The translations under genes were made by a program, and so were the position numbers. The notes below the pieces were generated by a model. That model saw only the letters and a program-made list of their open reading frames with translations. It did no database searches and was not told the DNA's origin. 35,290 nt of DNA from Firmicutes bacterium ADurb.Bin182 (GTDB lineage: Bacteria > Bacillota > Clostridia > Christensenellales > CAG-138). Location: positions 1-35,290 of the forward strand of contig MWCU01000080.1 in assembly GCA_002070205.1 (NCBI GenBank). Direction: 5' to 3'. Positions 8,945-16,838 of this stretch are shown in pieces (within the stretch, counting starts at the first letter, position 1; each line of letters starts with the position of its first letter).

Positions 8945-9502
8945 GTGGCAAATACGGTTATAAAGCTTTCGGGGGAAAAGGAACTTGGGATTTACATGCA
9001 TCCGCTCAGGCAAAAGATATTGCGCGCAATGCAGATAATCGGCGAGCCGGTCACCGCAAAACAGCTTGCCGACCGCCTTTGCATAACGCCCTCTTCCGCA
9101 AAGCACCATTTGACCCGGCTCGAAAGCATAGGCATCGTTGAAAAGCACCATACGGAACAGATACACGGAATAACCGCCACTTACTACCGGTATTTGCCCG
9201 TGACCGTCAGCATCGGGCTTAACGAGAGCGAATTCGTCCGGGAGCGCAATATGATCGCGGAAAACTCGCTTATGAACGTATACGGCGGATTTAATAAGAA
9301 AATCGAAGAGAATAAAGGGCGGTTTTCAAGTGAGCGCTTTGAAGGCGACATGCTGACCGGAGTCGTTTACCTCAGCCAAAAAGAAGCCGATGAACTGCAT
9401 GGGCTTATCGACAGGTTTATTGAAGAGCACAACGTGAAAACCGCCGGCGCGCTTCCCTTTGAATACGCGCTGGTATTATACAATGCGTCGGAGGGAATAT
9501 GA
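8945..9502 (+). CDS. ArsR-like winged-helix transcriptional regulator
   Basis: A 185-residue DNA-binding regulator. The GTG at 8945 is chosen as start because AGGAGG (8931-8936) is 8 nt upstream; an earlier GTG at 8936 overlaps that site. The winged helix covers about residues 18-75 (HPLRQKILRAM, TAKQLADRLCITPSSAKHHLTRLESIGIVEK), typical of ArsR/HTH_20 proteins. The C-terminal part (about 85-180) has no recognised fold and probably binds a ligand or forms a dimer. Its stop overlaps the exporter start in ATGA (9499-9502), which indicates translational coupling. A palindrome over its own promoter suggests autorepression, relieved by a substrate of the downstream exporter. The ligand is unknown. 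Confidence 0.85.
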   Translation: MANTVIKLSGEKELGIYMHPLRQKILRAMQIIGEPVTAKQLADRLCITPSSAKHHLTRLESIGIVEKHHTEQIHGITATYYRYLPVTVSIGLNESEFVRERNMIAENSLMNVYGGFNKKIEENKGRFSSERFEGDMLTGVVYLSQKEADELHGLIDRFIEEHNVKTAGALPFEYALVLYNASEGI

Positions 9503-10539
9503 CCGTAAATCATAAAGCGATCCTGTTCTTCAATTGGTTCGGGACCGGGATCATAATGCCGGTCATGAGCCTTATGCTCCTCTCGCGCAGATGCACGCTG
9601 CAGACTCTCAGCGCGGCTATAGGAATCTATTCGGTGACCGTAATCGTCGCGGAAGTCCCTTCCGGCACTTTTGCGGATCTTCATGGCAGGAAAACCGCCT
9701 TTCTCGCTTCCTGCGCAGCCTATATGATAAGTTTTATAACTCTTTTCTTTGCTTTTGGATTTTGGTCAACGGCTGCGGCTATGCTTTTTCAAGGTTTGGG
9801 CAGAGCATTCTCATCGGGCAGCATCGAAGCGCTCATCATTGAAGACTCTATTGAAAAATCCGGCGAAGCGAGCCTTGCCAAAGTTACTTCCTCAATTTCA
9901 GTAATCCGGAGCATAGGGATCGCTTCGGGAGCTATTTTGGGCGGCATATTGCCCGACGTGTTAAACTATTCGATACATATCGCCGTTCGAGTCGCATCGA
10001 TAATAACAGCCGGCATTGCAGCTCTGCTGTTTTTGCGTGAAAACAAGCGGGACGGCAAGATCGGGACCACTCTTTTAGATCATTTGAAGATGAGCAAAGA
10101 TTTGATCATGAGCGGGCGAACGCTTATTGCGATTTTGATCTGCATATGCGTCTTTTCAGTTATGCTCTTTACGCTTGAAACATACTGGCAGCCCGCGTTT
10201 CGCGAGATCATCCCCGAGGACAGGCAAGTGATGCTTGGCGTAATATGTACTCTCGGGTTTGCGGCGACGGCGCTCGGCGGCTTCTTGATGGGCAAAAGTA
10301 AATTGAATACCGGGCGGAGCAGGTGGACGGCATATTCGGCGCTGGCCGCGGGAATGGCGATCTGTTTATTCATTCTCGCATTTCAAAGGTCCGCTTTGGG
10401 ATTTGCAGCTTTCTATGCGCTTGCTTATCTTTTTCTGGGCGGGAGATTCGTGAATCGCCCCTACAAAAACATATCAGCACAACACAACATATTGCAGGGA
10501 ACGATCTGGGGCATCTTGTTTTCTCCCAATAAACATTAA
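9499..10539 (+). CDS. Major facilitator superfamily exporter, 3' end replaced by a repeat
   Basis: A drug-efflux-like MFS transporter. The start at 9499 follows GGAGGG and overlaps the regulator stop by 4 nt. MFS motif A is visible as GTFADLHGRKTAF after helix 2, and QGLGRAFSSGSIEA matches helix 4 of this group. From about residue 314 the frame runs into dispersed repeat family 1 (10437 onward), and the last 33 residues (GRFVNRPYKN to SPNKH) are repeat-encoded. At 346 residues it is shorter than the usual roughly 390-420 and probably lacks the last one or two helices. It may be non-functional, or a working variant with a changed tail. The regulator and promoter look intact. Confidence 0.85.
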   Translation: MTVNHKAILFFNWFGTGIIMPVMSLMLLSRRCTLQTLSAAIGIYSVTVIVAEVPSGTFADLHGRKTAFLASCAAYMISFITLFFAFGFWSTAAAMLFQGLGRAFSSGSIEALIIEDSIEKSGEASLAKVTSSISVIRSIGIASGAILGGILPDVLNYSIHIAVRVASIITAGIAALLFLRENKRDGKIGTTLLDHLKMSKDLIMSGRTLIAILICICVFSVMLFTLETYWQPAFREIIPEDRQVMLGVICTLGFAATALGGFLMGKSKLNTGRSRWTAYSALAAGMAICLFILAFQRSALGFAAFYALAYLFLGGRFVNRPYKNISAQHNILQGTIWGILFSPNKH

Positions 10540-10595
10540 TCAAAGAAAAGGAATGCTCAAAGTGTCGTTCCGGACTTATATCTCCGAACAACCCC
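10437..10595. repeat. Dispersed repeat family 1, copy 2 (inserted in the exporter gene)
   Basis: About 159 bp matching 2572-2733 along its length, with scattered substitutions. The 5' inverted repeat is slightly degenerate here (GGGAGATTC-GT-GAATCGCCC) and is followed by the same CTACA. It supplies the last codons and stop of the MFS exporter and ends 6 bp before the stop of the convergent permease gene. Confidence 0.85.
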
Positions 10596-10601
10596 TTCGG
10601 C

Positions 10602-11669
10602 TTATGCCGGCGAAAGGATCAACTCATATGCATATCCTATCAGTATCGCACCTGCAAGCAGTAACGCTATATAAAGCGCTAAGGCTTTCTTTTTCATTAT
10701 AGTGGCGATTCCCGCAAGTACTCCGGCGCTTGTTCCGGGACCCGTTATCATGAAAGCCAGCATCGCTCCCGCGCTGACTCCGCTTTGCATCAGCGAATCA
10801 ATGAGCGGAAGAGAAGAGCTTGTGCTTATATAGAGAGGCAACCCGACTGCCGCTGCAAGAGGCACCGCAAAAATGCTGCCCTCGCCGAAGAGCGTTGTAA
10901 TCCATTCCGAGGGAATAAAGCGATTTATCAGATAACCGACACCCGCAAACAGCGAAAAGAAGGGAAGGATCTTTTTAACGCCCGTATCAAAAGCGGCTTT
11001 CAGCAGTCTGTCGATTTTATATTTTGTAAAAAGCGTACCCAGCCGGTTTGGAAAATCAGGAGCGTTGCAACAAATTGCGGTATGACCGATGACGATCTTA
11101 TCACAATTACAGTCACATTCGGATCCATTTTCCGCAGCACAACAAGCAATTTGCCGGGAATCAATTGCCGAACAGCAGCATTCGGAATGTACTGAAACCG
11201 TTTTTGCCGGGCCGAAACGGAGCTGGTTATCAAGGCAGTGCGTTTTTCTTTCGATCATGTGGGTGATATAGCCGGAACCGACGCCGATGACGATTGAAGC
11301 CAAAGCAAGCGCAAAAGCGAAGGAAGGGCTGATTATGCCTGAAATCAACACGAATCCGTCGGGACTCATCAAAGGCGATGACGTTAAAAACGCCATGACG
11401 GGGCCCCAGGGTAGCGCAGTCGCAAGCATGGAAATCACCACGGCCATAGTGCCGCAGGCGCAAAAAGGCGTTAAAGCGCCGAACGCTACCGCAGCGGGAA
11501 CGGAAACAGCGGACCTTCGCATCAGCCAATTTTTCATTTTTTCGGGATCCAAATAGACTTGAAGCGCAGCCGCGACCAGAACGCCGAGGATCAGCGCAGG
11601 AAAGTTGTGCGCAAGCGTTTCAAGCACATATAAAACGGTGTCCTTCAAATACTCAAATACCAAACTCAT
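10602..11669 (-). CDS. ArsP/SO_0444-type permease with Cys-rich loop
   Basis: A membrane permease of the ArsP_1 (DUF318) family, 355 residues, predicted to export arsenicals or another thiol-reactive compound. The start at 11669 is set by AGGAGA 8 nt upstream; an in-frame ATG at 11693 precedes that site. The first half carries the family motif TPFCACGT (residues 68-74, C70 and C72). The second half repeats the fold (AVPLAAAVGLPLYISTSSSLPLIDSL). The central loop, residues 145-201, holds 11 cysteines, including CCC at 164-166, CC at 176-177 and CDCNC at 185-189, and probably binds metal or metalloid. The ArsR-family gene lies 77 bp upstream on the same strand, and an operator identical to its own sits between them. 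Confidence 0.88.
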   Translation of the reverse strand: MSLVFEYLKDTVLYVLETLAHNFPALILGVLVAAALQVYLDPEKMKNWLMRRSAVSVPAAVAFGALTPFCACGTMAVVISMLATALPWGPVMAFLTSSPLMSPDGFVLISGIISPSFAFALALASIVIGVGSGYITHMIERKTHCLDNQLRFGPAKTVSVHSECCCSAIDSRQIACCAAENGSECDCNCDKIVIGHTAICCNAPDFPNRLGTLFTKYKIDRLLKAAFDTGVKKILPFFSLFAGVGYLINRFIPSEWITTLFGEGSIFAVPLAAAVGLPLYISTSSSLPLIDSLMQSGVSAGAMLAFMITGPGTSAGVLAGIATIMKKKALALYIALLLAGAILIGYAYELILSPA

Positions 11670-11695
11670 TGTTATTCTCTCCTGATTTTTCATTT

Positions 11696-11711
11696 ATCGT
11701 ATTTTTACGAT
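11696..11711. promoter_or_regulatory. ArsR-type operator upstream of the permease
   Basis: The perfect inverted repeat ATCGTA-TTTT-TACGAT, identical to the site at 12105-12120. It lies 27 bp from the permease start. On the minus strand a weak promoter (TTGCCT-N16-TACGAT) would have its -10 inside this site. Confidence 0.8.
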
Positions 11712-11746
11712 GTAACAAGGCAAAAAAAAGAGAAACTTACAGCCGA

Positions 11747-12088
11747 TCAGGGTTTACAGCATTTTTCATCACTGCAGGCAGATTCCTCTGCCAGCGTCTC
11801 TCTCAGAGACTCGCAAAAATCGTGAAGCAGCTTTTTGTTGAGGAAAAAGACCGTCCATTGGCTGCGTTTCTCCCTGATGATGATGCCTGCCTGCTCGAGC
11901 ACCGAAAGATGCTGCGAAACTGTGGACTGCGCAAGACCGGTCGCAGTGACGACGTCCGCAACGCTGATACCTTCCTCGAAATATTCTATTTTGCCGCAGC
12001 AGGTGCCGATCGTTTTGTTCTTCAACGCTTCTACGATCTTAAACCTTGTTTCATTGCCGAGCGCATTGCAGATTTTTGCGAGTTCCAT
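11747..12088 (-). CDS. ArsR-family metal/metalloid-responsive repressor
   Basis: A 113-residue winged-helix repressor of the ArsR/SmtB family. The N-terminus (MELAKICNALGNETRFKIVEAL) and the recognition region (SVADVVTATGLAQSTVSQHLSVLEQAGII, residues 42-70) are typical. Candidate ligand cysteines are C7, C30 and C31 before the recognition helix, C92, and C105, C110 and C111 at the C-terminus. It has a consensus promoter with two operator-like repeats, and the permease behind it carries the same operator, so it most likely represses itself and the permease until metalloid binds. Arsenite or a related species is the likeliest inducer by family; the sequence alone does not decide this. Confidence 0.9.
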   Translation of the reverse strand: MELAKICNALGNETRFKIVEALKNKTIGTCCGKIEYFEEGISVADVVTATGLAQSTVSQHLSVLEQAGIIIREKRSQWTVFFLNKKLLHDFCESLRETLAEESACSDEKCCKP

Positions 12089-12104
12089 GTAAACAACCTC
12101 ATAT

Positions 12105-12120
12105 ATCGTATTTTTACGAT
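12105..12120. promoter_or_regulatory. ArsR-type operator upstream of the repressor gene
   Basis: The perfect inverted repeat ATCGTA-TTTT-TACGAT, just downstream of the -10 box and covering the likely transcription start. A degenerate copy (ATCGGCATTTTACGAT, 12129-12144) lies between the -35 and -10 boxes. Confidence 0.85.
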
Positions 12121-12123
12121 GTG

Positions 12124-12152
12124 ATTATATCGGCATTTTACGATGCTGTCAA
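12124..12152 (-). promoter_or_regulatory. Consensus promoter of the ArsR-family gene
   Basis: On the minus strand, TTGACA (12152-12147), a 17-bp spacer and TATAAT (12129-12124): a perfect sigma-A consensus. Such a strong promoter needs a strong repressor, which fits the operators over and beside it. Confidence 0.9.
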
Positions 12153-12216
12153 CAACTTTTAAAAAATATTTATGAGATTTTTTTTCTGATACGCATACAC
12201 TGGATTTTTATCAGTT

Positions 12217-13221
12217 TCAGGTCTTCTGCTTGAGTATCTCTATTGCTGTTTTAGCCCAGTTTGAATCTGCAAGTATCGCCCTGCCGACGCCGATAAGGTC
12301 CGCTTTTTTCTCCCTGACCAGCCTTTCCGCAGCTTCCGCTTCAGTTATGCCGCCCGTGAGGATGACGGGGATGGACACGACTTTTTTGATCGCTTCCGTA
12401 ACAGGCGCGAACCAGCCCTGACAGCTTTCGCCCGGAATGATATATCCGTTGAATCCGCCCGAGATATCCAGCGCGTCAACGCCCGCCTTTTCGAATTCCC
12501 GCGCCGCAATAAGGCTGTCCTCGACTCTCGTGCCGCCTTCAGTATAATCGCATGCGCCGAGCCTTAAAAGCACCGGAAAATCAGCGCCGCACCGCTTCTT
12601 AACGGCGTCAATGACCTCAAGGTGTATCCTGATGCGGTTCAAAACGTTTCCGCCGTATCCATCCGTCCTTTTGTTTGTGAGCGGCGAAAAGAACTGATTC
12701 AATAAATACCCGTGAGCGGAATGTATCTCAACGCCGTCAAACCCGGCCTTTTGAACGCGCTCGGCGGCATTTGCGAAAGAACGTACGATGCCGTTTATCT
12801 CATCCTCAGTCAATTCGTGCGGCAGTTCATTTTCCTTTCTCGGGTTAGAGACTTGGGACGGAGCGACGGGCGCCATACCCGTTATGTCCCTCAGCGCGGC
12901 GCTTCCTGCGTGATTGAGCTGCACTGCTGTTTTGGAGTCGTTCATATGGATCGTTTCACACAGCATGCTCATGCCTTTTATGATGCTGTCGTCCGCTGCT
13001 GACATCTGGCCGGCGCCTGCCTTTCCCGAAACGCTTATGAAGCAATGCTCCGTGATGATTAGACCTATGCAGCCGCCCTTTGACTTTTCATCATAATAAT
13101 CGAGTATCGCGCGGGTTACCGATCCGTCCTCTTCAGCCTTGGACGTCGCCATCGGCGGCATCACCAGGCGGTTGTGAAGGGTAATCTGCCCGATTTTTAC
13201 GGGCTCAAGCATTTTGGACAT
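12217..13221 (-). CDS. NADH:flavin oxidoreductase, Old Yellow Enzyme family
   Basis: An FMN-dependent TIM-barrel oxidoreductase of the OYE family, which reduces activated double bonds with NAD(P)H. It is 334 residues, so it is the single-domain form without the C-terminal iron-sulfur/FAD part of 2,4-dienoyl-CoA reductases. LFEP-type start LEPVKIGQITLHNRLVMPPM is at residues 5-24, QLNHAG at 101-106, and the signature EIHSAHGYLLNQFFSP at 165-180 carries H167 and H170. TNKRTDGYGG follows. The C-terminal phosphate-binding part includes ILTGGI and LIGVGRAILAD. AAAGGAG precedes the ATG by 7 nt. A small membrane protein gene lies 27 bp upstream on the same strand, so the two are probably co-transcribed. 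The natural substrate is unknown. Confidence 0.92.
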   Translation of the reverse strand: MSKMLEPVKIGQITLHNRLVMPPMATSKAEEDGSVTRAILDYYDEKSKGGCIGLIITEHCFISVSGKAGAGQMSAADDSIIKGMSMLCETIHMNDSKTAVQLNHAGSAALRDITGMAPVAPSQVSNPRKENELPHELTEDEINGIVRSFANAAERVQKAGFDGVEIHSAHGYLLNQFFSPLTNKRTDGYGGNVLNRIRIHLEVIDAVKKRCGADFPVLLRLGACDYTEGGTRVEDSLIAAREFEKAGVDALDISGGFNGYIIPGESCQGWFAPVTEAIKKVVSIPVILTGGITEAEAAERLVREKKADLIGVGRAILADSNWAKTAIEILKQKT

Positions 13222-13248
13222 CGTAAACTCCTTTACAGTCTCTGATTA

Positions 13249-13779
13249 TCAATCGGTTACTTGTTCATAGTATAGATTCTTTGTTCTGCTAAACGTTGCC
13301 AAAAACACGATGCCGATTATAAAGCCGCCTATAATGCATGCGATATTCAGCACTGGGATCAAAAACAGAAGATAGATAGCTATCGAAAAAAACGCAAGCA
13401 GTCTCCAGGTCCTGAACAATCCGTCCGCATTTAGCCGAAGGCCGTACTCTTTCTCCATATCATTGACGCCCATGACGATATTATATGAAACGACAAGAGA
13501 GATTATCGTTGAAACCAGGCCAAGAAGATATCCGATTGCTTGCGCTTGATTGGATACGCCCAAAAGATCCATGATATATAAAACTAAGGTATAAACGAAC
13601 ATTCCGGCAGCGAAAGGCCTGGCCTTAATAAATCTTTCGCTTTTACCGATCAATTCCCGAAGTCCGTTCATAAGCACTATGTATCCGATGAAATCGGGGA
13701 TCAGTCCGATGCGCGACGCGCCGATGTCCAAATTAAAATCCAGGAAAACTAAAAGCAGGCCGATGAATATTTTCTGCAA
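13249..13779 (-). CDS. Hypothetical multi-pass membrane protein
   Basis: A 176-residue protein of unknown function with about four to five hydrophobic segments (approximate residues 3-15, 25-40, 57-75, 80-102 and 126-165). The N-terminal pattern DIGASRIGLIPDFIGYIVLMNGLREL resembles that of a family of small Firmicutes membrane proteins containing IPDFIGYI, but no function is known to me. The start is TTG at 13779, with GGGAGGA 7 nt upstream; no ATG or GTG fits better. An extended -10-like TGGTATACT lies upstream on the minus strand. The oxidoreductase gene follows 27 bp after its stop, suggesting an operon. Confidence 0.8.
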   Translation of the reverse strand: MQKIFIGLLLVFLDFNLDIGASRIGLIPDFIGYIVLMNGLRELIGKSERFIKARPFAAGMFVYTLVLYIMDLLGVSNQAQAIGYLLGLVSTIISLVVSYNIVMGVNDMEKEYGLRLNADGLFRTWRLLAFFSIAIYLLFLIPVLNIACIIGGFIIGIVFLATFSRTKNLYYEQVTD

Positions 13780-13881
13780 AGTATTTCCTCCCGATGAGTC
13801 GTTTATATTCCGAGTATACCACTTATCAGGGTCCGGCGCTGCTTTTTATTGCATCGGCTCTTAGATTTTCGGGCGATCTTT

Positions 13882-13901
13882 AAGCCCGTTTTCACGGGCT
13901 T
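13882..13901. terminator. Stem-loop, possible terminator behind the YmaF-family gene
   Basis: AAGCCCG (13882-13888), a 6-nt loop and CGGGCTT (13895-13901). It lies 17 bp beyond the stop of the minus-strand YmaF-family gene. The U tract is poor on the minus strand, so termination is uncertain. Confidence 0.4.
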
Positions 13902-13917
13902 TTCGGTGTATACATAT

Positions 13918-14400
13918 TTACCAGCAATCGTCCCACGGCCGCTTTTTCTTTTTCTTCTTTTTTTTGCGGTCATCACCTATGGGATTCTCTATAAGCGTTG
14001 CGGCCCGAAAATCATGATCATGACCATCGTCTATGCTCGTTACATCCTCCAAAAAATGTATATGACGGTCGCCTGCCATTATGGGGCCTCCGGTCCTGCC
14101 GCGAAATTCATGGAAGTGATCCTCGAAATTATCCGTGCGGAATTCTACTTCATGAACATGGTAGTCGAAATCGGATTCGCCGTCATAATCTTTCCGCTCG
14201 CGAATCGCTTCGCCCGTAACCGTCGCGAAACGATGGTTATGCGGCGTTTTTCGTTCGTTTATTTGAACGCTGCCAAGCAGCTCATGAACATGCTCCTGCT
14301 CATTATCGCGCTCGAATCGGCGAGTGTTGTCCTCCGCTTCACGTTCGCCTTCATGTTCTCTGCGGCAGAATCCCGCAAAGCCTCTGCTTTTAAAGCTCAA
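13918..14400 (-). CDS. ymaF: YmaF-family histidine-rich protein
   Basis: A 160-residue protein that matches the YmaF family by its repeated H-x-H segments: EHVHELLGS, TPHNHRFATVTGEAI, YHVHEVEFRTD, DHFHEFRGRTGGPI, RHIHFLEDVT and DGHDHDF, ending with ATLIENPIG. The family's function is unknown; the regularly spaced histidines suggest metal binding, which is inference. The TTG at 14400 is chosen as start because AAAGGAG is 8 nt upstream; the ATG at 14406 would be only 2 nt from that site. The N-terminal 30 residues and the tail (eight lysines in a row, then RPWDDCW) are unlike the core. The lysine run comes from an A-rich stretch where a length change would shift the frame. Confidence 0.8.
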   Translation of the reverse strand: MSFKSRGFAGFCRREHEGEREAEDNTRRFERDNEQEHVHELLGSVQINERKTPHNHRFATVTGEAIRERKDYDGESDFDYHVHEVEFRTDNFEDHFHEFRGRTGGPIMAGDRHIHFLEDVTSIDDGHDHDFRAATLIENPIGDDRKKKKKKKKRPWDDCW

Positions 14401-14750
14401 TGTCATTTCTCCTTTCATAAAAATGATGCTGAGATGTGCCGCTTGTCTTAATAAGTGTAATCTTATATCGACGCCGCTAAGTAAGGCAGCGAATCTCAGT
14501 ATCATTCTATGAATGCTATATATATTGTGTTACAAACATGGCAGCGGGCACGGCAAAGACAGCGAAAACACCGTCGCACGGACGGGCTGTGTATTGAAAG
14601 TATACAAGCATTCCCTGCTCATCCAAAGCATCAGCCATCAAAGCGTATGAATTTTCCGCGCAGCCGTTTTGCGGTCCGCGCGGCAAAGCCCGGAAATAAT
14701 TTTACGCGCGCCGTCATAGGTATCAATAAAACCCGATAAGCAGGATCAAC
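14401..14750. other. Intergenic region without recognised gene
   Basis: 350 bp between the divergent YmaF-family and YkvI-type genes. It contains the YmaF-family ribosome binding site (14409-14415). A 76-codon open frame (14509-14739) has no ribosome binding site and an Arg/His-rich, unlikely composition. No tRNA, riboswitch or clear promoter was recognised. Confidence 0.5.
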
Positions 14751-15815
14751 ATGAAATCAAAAAAAGCTCCGTCATTCGGCATTCTGACAATCGCTTCCGC
14801 TTATATCGGAACGGTGGTCGGCGCCGGGTTCGCTTCGGGACAAGAAGTGCTTCAGTTTTTTACGGTCTTCGGCCTTGCGGGGATCTGGGGCGTTGCGGTA
14901 TCTACGTTTTTGTTTTTTATAATCGGGTATGCAGTTTTGATGCTGGGGCGGTATCTGTCGGCCGAATCGCATGTTCCGGTCGTAAGGTTTACGAACGGAA
15001 GGATACTCGGCACAGCGATAGATTTTATAATCACGATTTTTTTATTCGGCGGCCTGTCCGCCATGATAGCGGGGGCGGGCGCGATAGCGAGTGAGCAATT
15101 CTCCGTTCCGTCCGTCTTCGGCACGCTTGTTATGGCTATAATAACTCTTTTGACTGTCGTCACAGGCAAAAAGGGCGTAGTAAGCGCCATCAGTCTCGTC
15201 GTTCCGTTCCTTATCGTATCGGTGCTGTTTATAGCCGTAACAAGCTTATTGACAAACCCTATCCTCGAAAGGGAAATAAGAACGGCGGAGCAGTTAAAAG
15301 GAGCAACTCCCAACTGGCTGATGTCCGCATTCAACTATGCTTCCTATAACATCGTTATAAGCATCGGGGTGCTCGCTCCCATAGGTTCTGAGACGAAAGA
15401 TAAAAAAAAGCTGTTCTTCGGAGCTCTGCTCGGCGCACTGGGCCTCGGGATCGGGATTATCGCCATTTATTTATGCATTTTAACAAATATCATTCAGGTC
15501 CAAACGCTTGAAGTGCCCATGATCGAGATAGCGTCCAAAATCTCAAGCATAGTTAAAATACTGTTCGCGCTCGTAATGTTTGCGGAGGTGTATACCACCG
15601 CTGTCGGCAACCTGTACGCGTTTTCACAAAGGGTTTCCTTAAAGCTGCCAAAGACGGCAGTTATCGGCGGGGTCGCGTTTTTTGCGTTCTTGGCGGCACA
15701 ATTAGGGTTTTCCAACATGGTAAAGTACCTCTATCCCGCTGTCGGCTACGGCGGCATGTTGTTTTTCCTCGGCATAATCTACGTATTTATCGCAAAAAGG
15801 GATTTTATGAAATAA
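14751..15815 (+). CDS. YkvI-type membrane transporter
   Basis: A 354-residue integral membrane protein resembling Bacillus YkvI, a member of the broad APC/LeuT-like group annotated as putative transporters. The N-terminus has the characteristic ASAYIGTVVGAGFASGQEVLQFF (residues 15-37), an unwound first helix with a Gly-rich motif, followed by about nine more hydrophobic helices. NYASYNIVISIGVLAPIGSE in the second half repeats this pattern. The substrate is not known; an amino acid or similar solute with sodium or proton coupling is inferred from the fold. AGGATC precedes the ATG by about 6 nt. The next gene, a peptidase, begins 21 bp downstream on the same strand, so they are likely an operon. 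Confidence 0.85.
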   Translation: MKSKKAPSFGILTIASAYIGTVVGAGFASGQEVLQFFTVFGLAGIWGVAVSTFLFFIIGYAVLMLGRYLSAESHVPVVRFTNGRILGTAIDFIITIFLFGGLSAMIAGAGAIASEQFSVPSVFGTLVMAIITLLTVVTGKKGVVSAISLVVPFLIVSVLFIAVTSLLTNPILEREIRTAEQLKGATPNWLMSAFNYASYNIVISIGVLAPIGSETKDKKKLFFGALLGALGLGIGIIAIYLCILTNIIQVQTLEVPMIEIASKISSIVKILFALVMFAEVYTTAVGNLYAFSQRVSLKLPKTAVIGGVAFFAFLAAQLGFSNMVKYLYPAVGYGGMLFFLGIIYVFIAKRDFMK

Positions 15816-15836
15816 GCTTTTAAGAAGGAAGGTCGT

Positions 15837-16796
15837 ATGATGCAAAAGCTTCGGATAATGCGGATACTGTTCATTCTTTTGCTGCTTATCGCCGCTTCGG
15901 CAAAGCTTTTTTTAAAAAAAGATCTCGCTGTCGAAGCGGACTTAAATGCCGTATCCCTTGATGCGGCTTATGAGACCGGCGCGAAGCGCGATATCCTGGC
16001 GCTGATGATTGCTTACCCGGAGCATATAACAGGGCTTGAAAAAGATGACAACGAATTTCTGTTCGTTCTTATGAAGTCGGGGGACAGGATAATATATGAC
16101 GACAAAAAAGCAAAAACCTTCGAACAAAAGCTCGCCGGCGCGGATATTCAGGACTGCATGGAGCAGGTTTATCCTCTGAAAGAAATAAATAATATACCCG
16201 AAAAGAATTTCGATCCGGGGAGGATCAGAGTCTATGAATTTTTGCATGCTGTTTACGGCAAAACGCGGAGCGAAATCGAAAACAATCTCGCAAACGCCCG
16301 GGCGGGCAGCCAAGGCCTAAGCTTCAATAAGCGCAACGGAGCCGCCGCTTCTTATGAAACCGCGTTTTCAGATGTTTCAAAGCTTATAAAAAACGATCCC
16401 GGAGTTTACGGCTTTGTATTTCCCATAAACGGAACATACAATTACAGGACAATCAAGGGAACGAACCGGCTGAGCCCGCACGCGTTCGGAATTGCGGTAG
16501 ACCTTAAAAGCAATCCGCATGATTATTGGCAATGGGCAACAAAGGAGCAGGGGCAGAGCAGGCTTGAAAGTTATCCGAAAAGCCTTGTCCGGGTGTTCGA
16601 AAATCATAATTTTATCTGGGGCGGAAAATGGAACCATTTTGATTTTTTGCATTTTGAGTACAGGCCGGAACTCATAATCAAATCCAAATATTATATACCT
16701 CCCGGGGAGATGAAAGCTTATCCTTGGCACTACGGATTTCCGGGAACTGACGAAGTCAAGGTTTACATCGATATGATCGACAGCGTTTTTGAGTAA
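15837..16796 (+). CDS. M15-family D-alanyl-D-alanine carboxypeptidase (VanY-like), membrane anchored
   Basis: A zinc peptidase of the M15_4/VanY type, predicted to trim D-Ala or cut peptidoglycan peptides outside the cell. It is 319 residues, with an N-terminal membrane anchor or uncleaved signal at about 8-27. The zinc site reads SPHAFGIAVD (H215, D222) and NHFDFLHFEY (H272; H267 close by). W-G-G-K-W before that last motif is usual for the family. Residues 30-180 are poorly conserved and include a conserved-looking YEFLHAVYG segment. AGGAAGG lies 4 nt before the ATG at 15837 and 7 nt before the ATG at 15840; either may be used. It follows the YkvI-type gene by 21 bp. A 16-bp palindrome overlaps its stop codon. 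Confidence 0.88.
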   Translation: MMQKLRIMRILFILLLLIAASAKLFLKKDLAVEADLNAVSLDAAYETGAKRDILALMIAYPEHITGLEKDDNEFLFVLMKSGDRIIYDDKKAKTFEQKLAGADIQDCMEQVYPLKEINNIPEKNFDPGRIRVYEFLHAVYGKTRSEIENNLANARAGSQGLSFNKRNGAAASYETAFSDVSKLIKNDPGVYGFVFPINGTYNYRTIKGTNRLSPHAFGIAVDLKSNPHDYWQWATKEQGQSRLESYPKSLVRVFENHNFIWGGKWNHFDFLHFEYRPELIIKSKYYIPPGEMKAYPWHYGFPGTDEVKVYIDMIDSVFE

Positions 16797-16809
16797 ACTG
16801 TACAGTTTA
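16794..16809. repeat. Perfect 16-bp palindrome over a stop codon
   Basis: TAAACTGTACAGTTTA. Its first three bases are the stop codon of the carboxypeptidase gene. It has no T tract, so it is not a typical terminator. Confidence 0.5.
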
Positions 16810-16838
16810 AAATCCACGCGGTCAAATGGTTACAAACT

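Noticed and set aside
13849..14451. 200-codon plus-strand frame with hydrophobic stretches
   Set aside because: It is antisense to the YmaF-family gene; the hydrophobic look comes from reading its acidic and His codons backwards, and no ribosome binding site precedes it.
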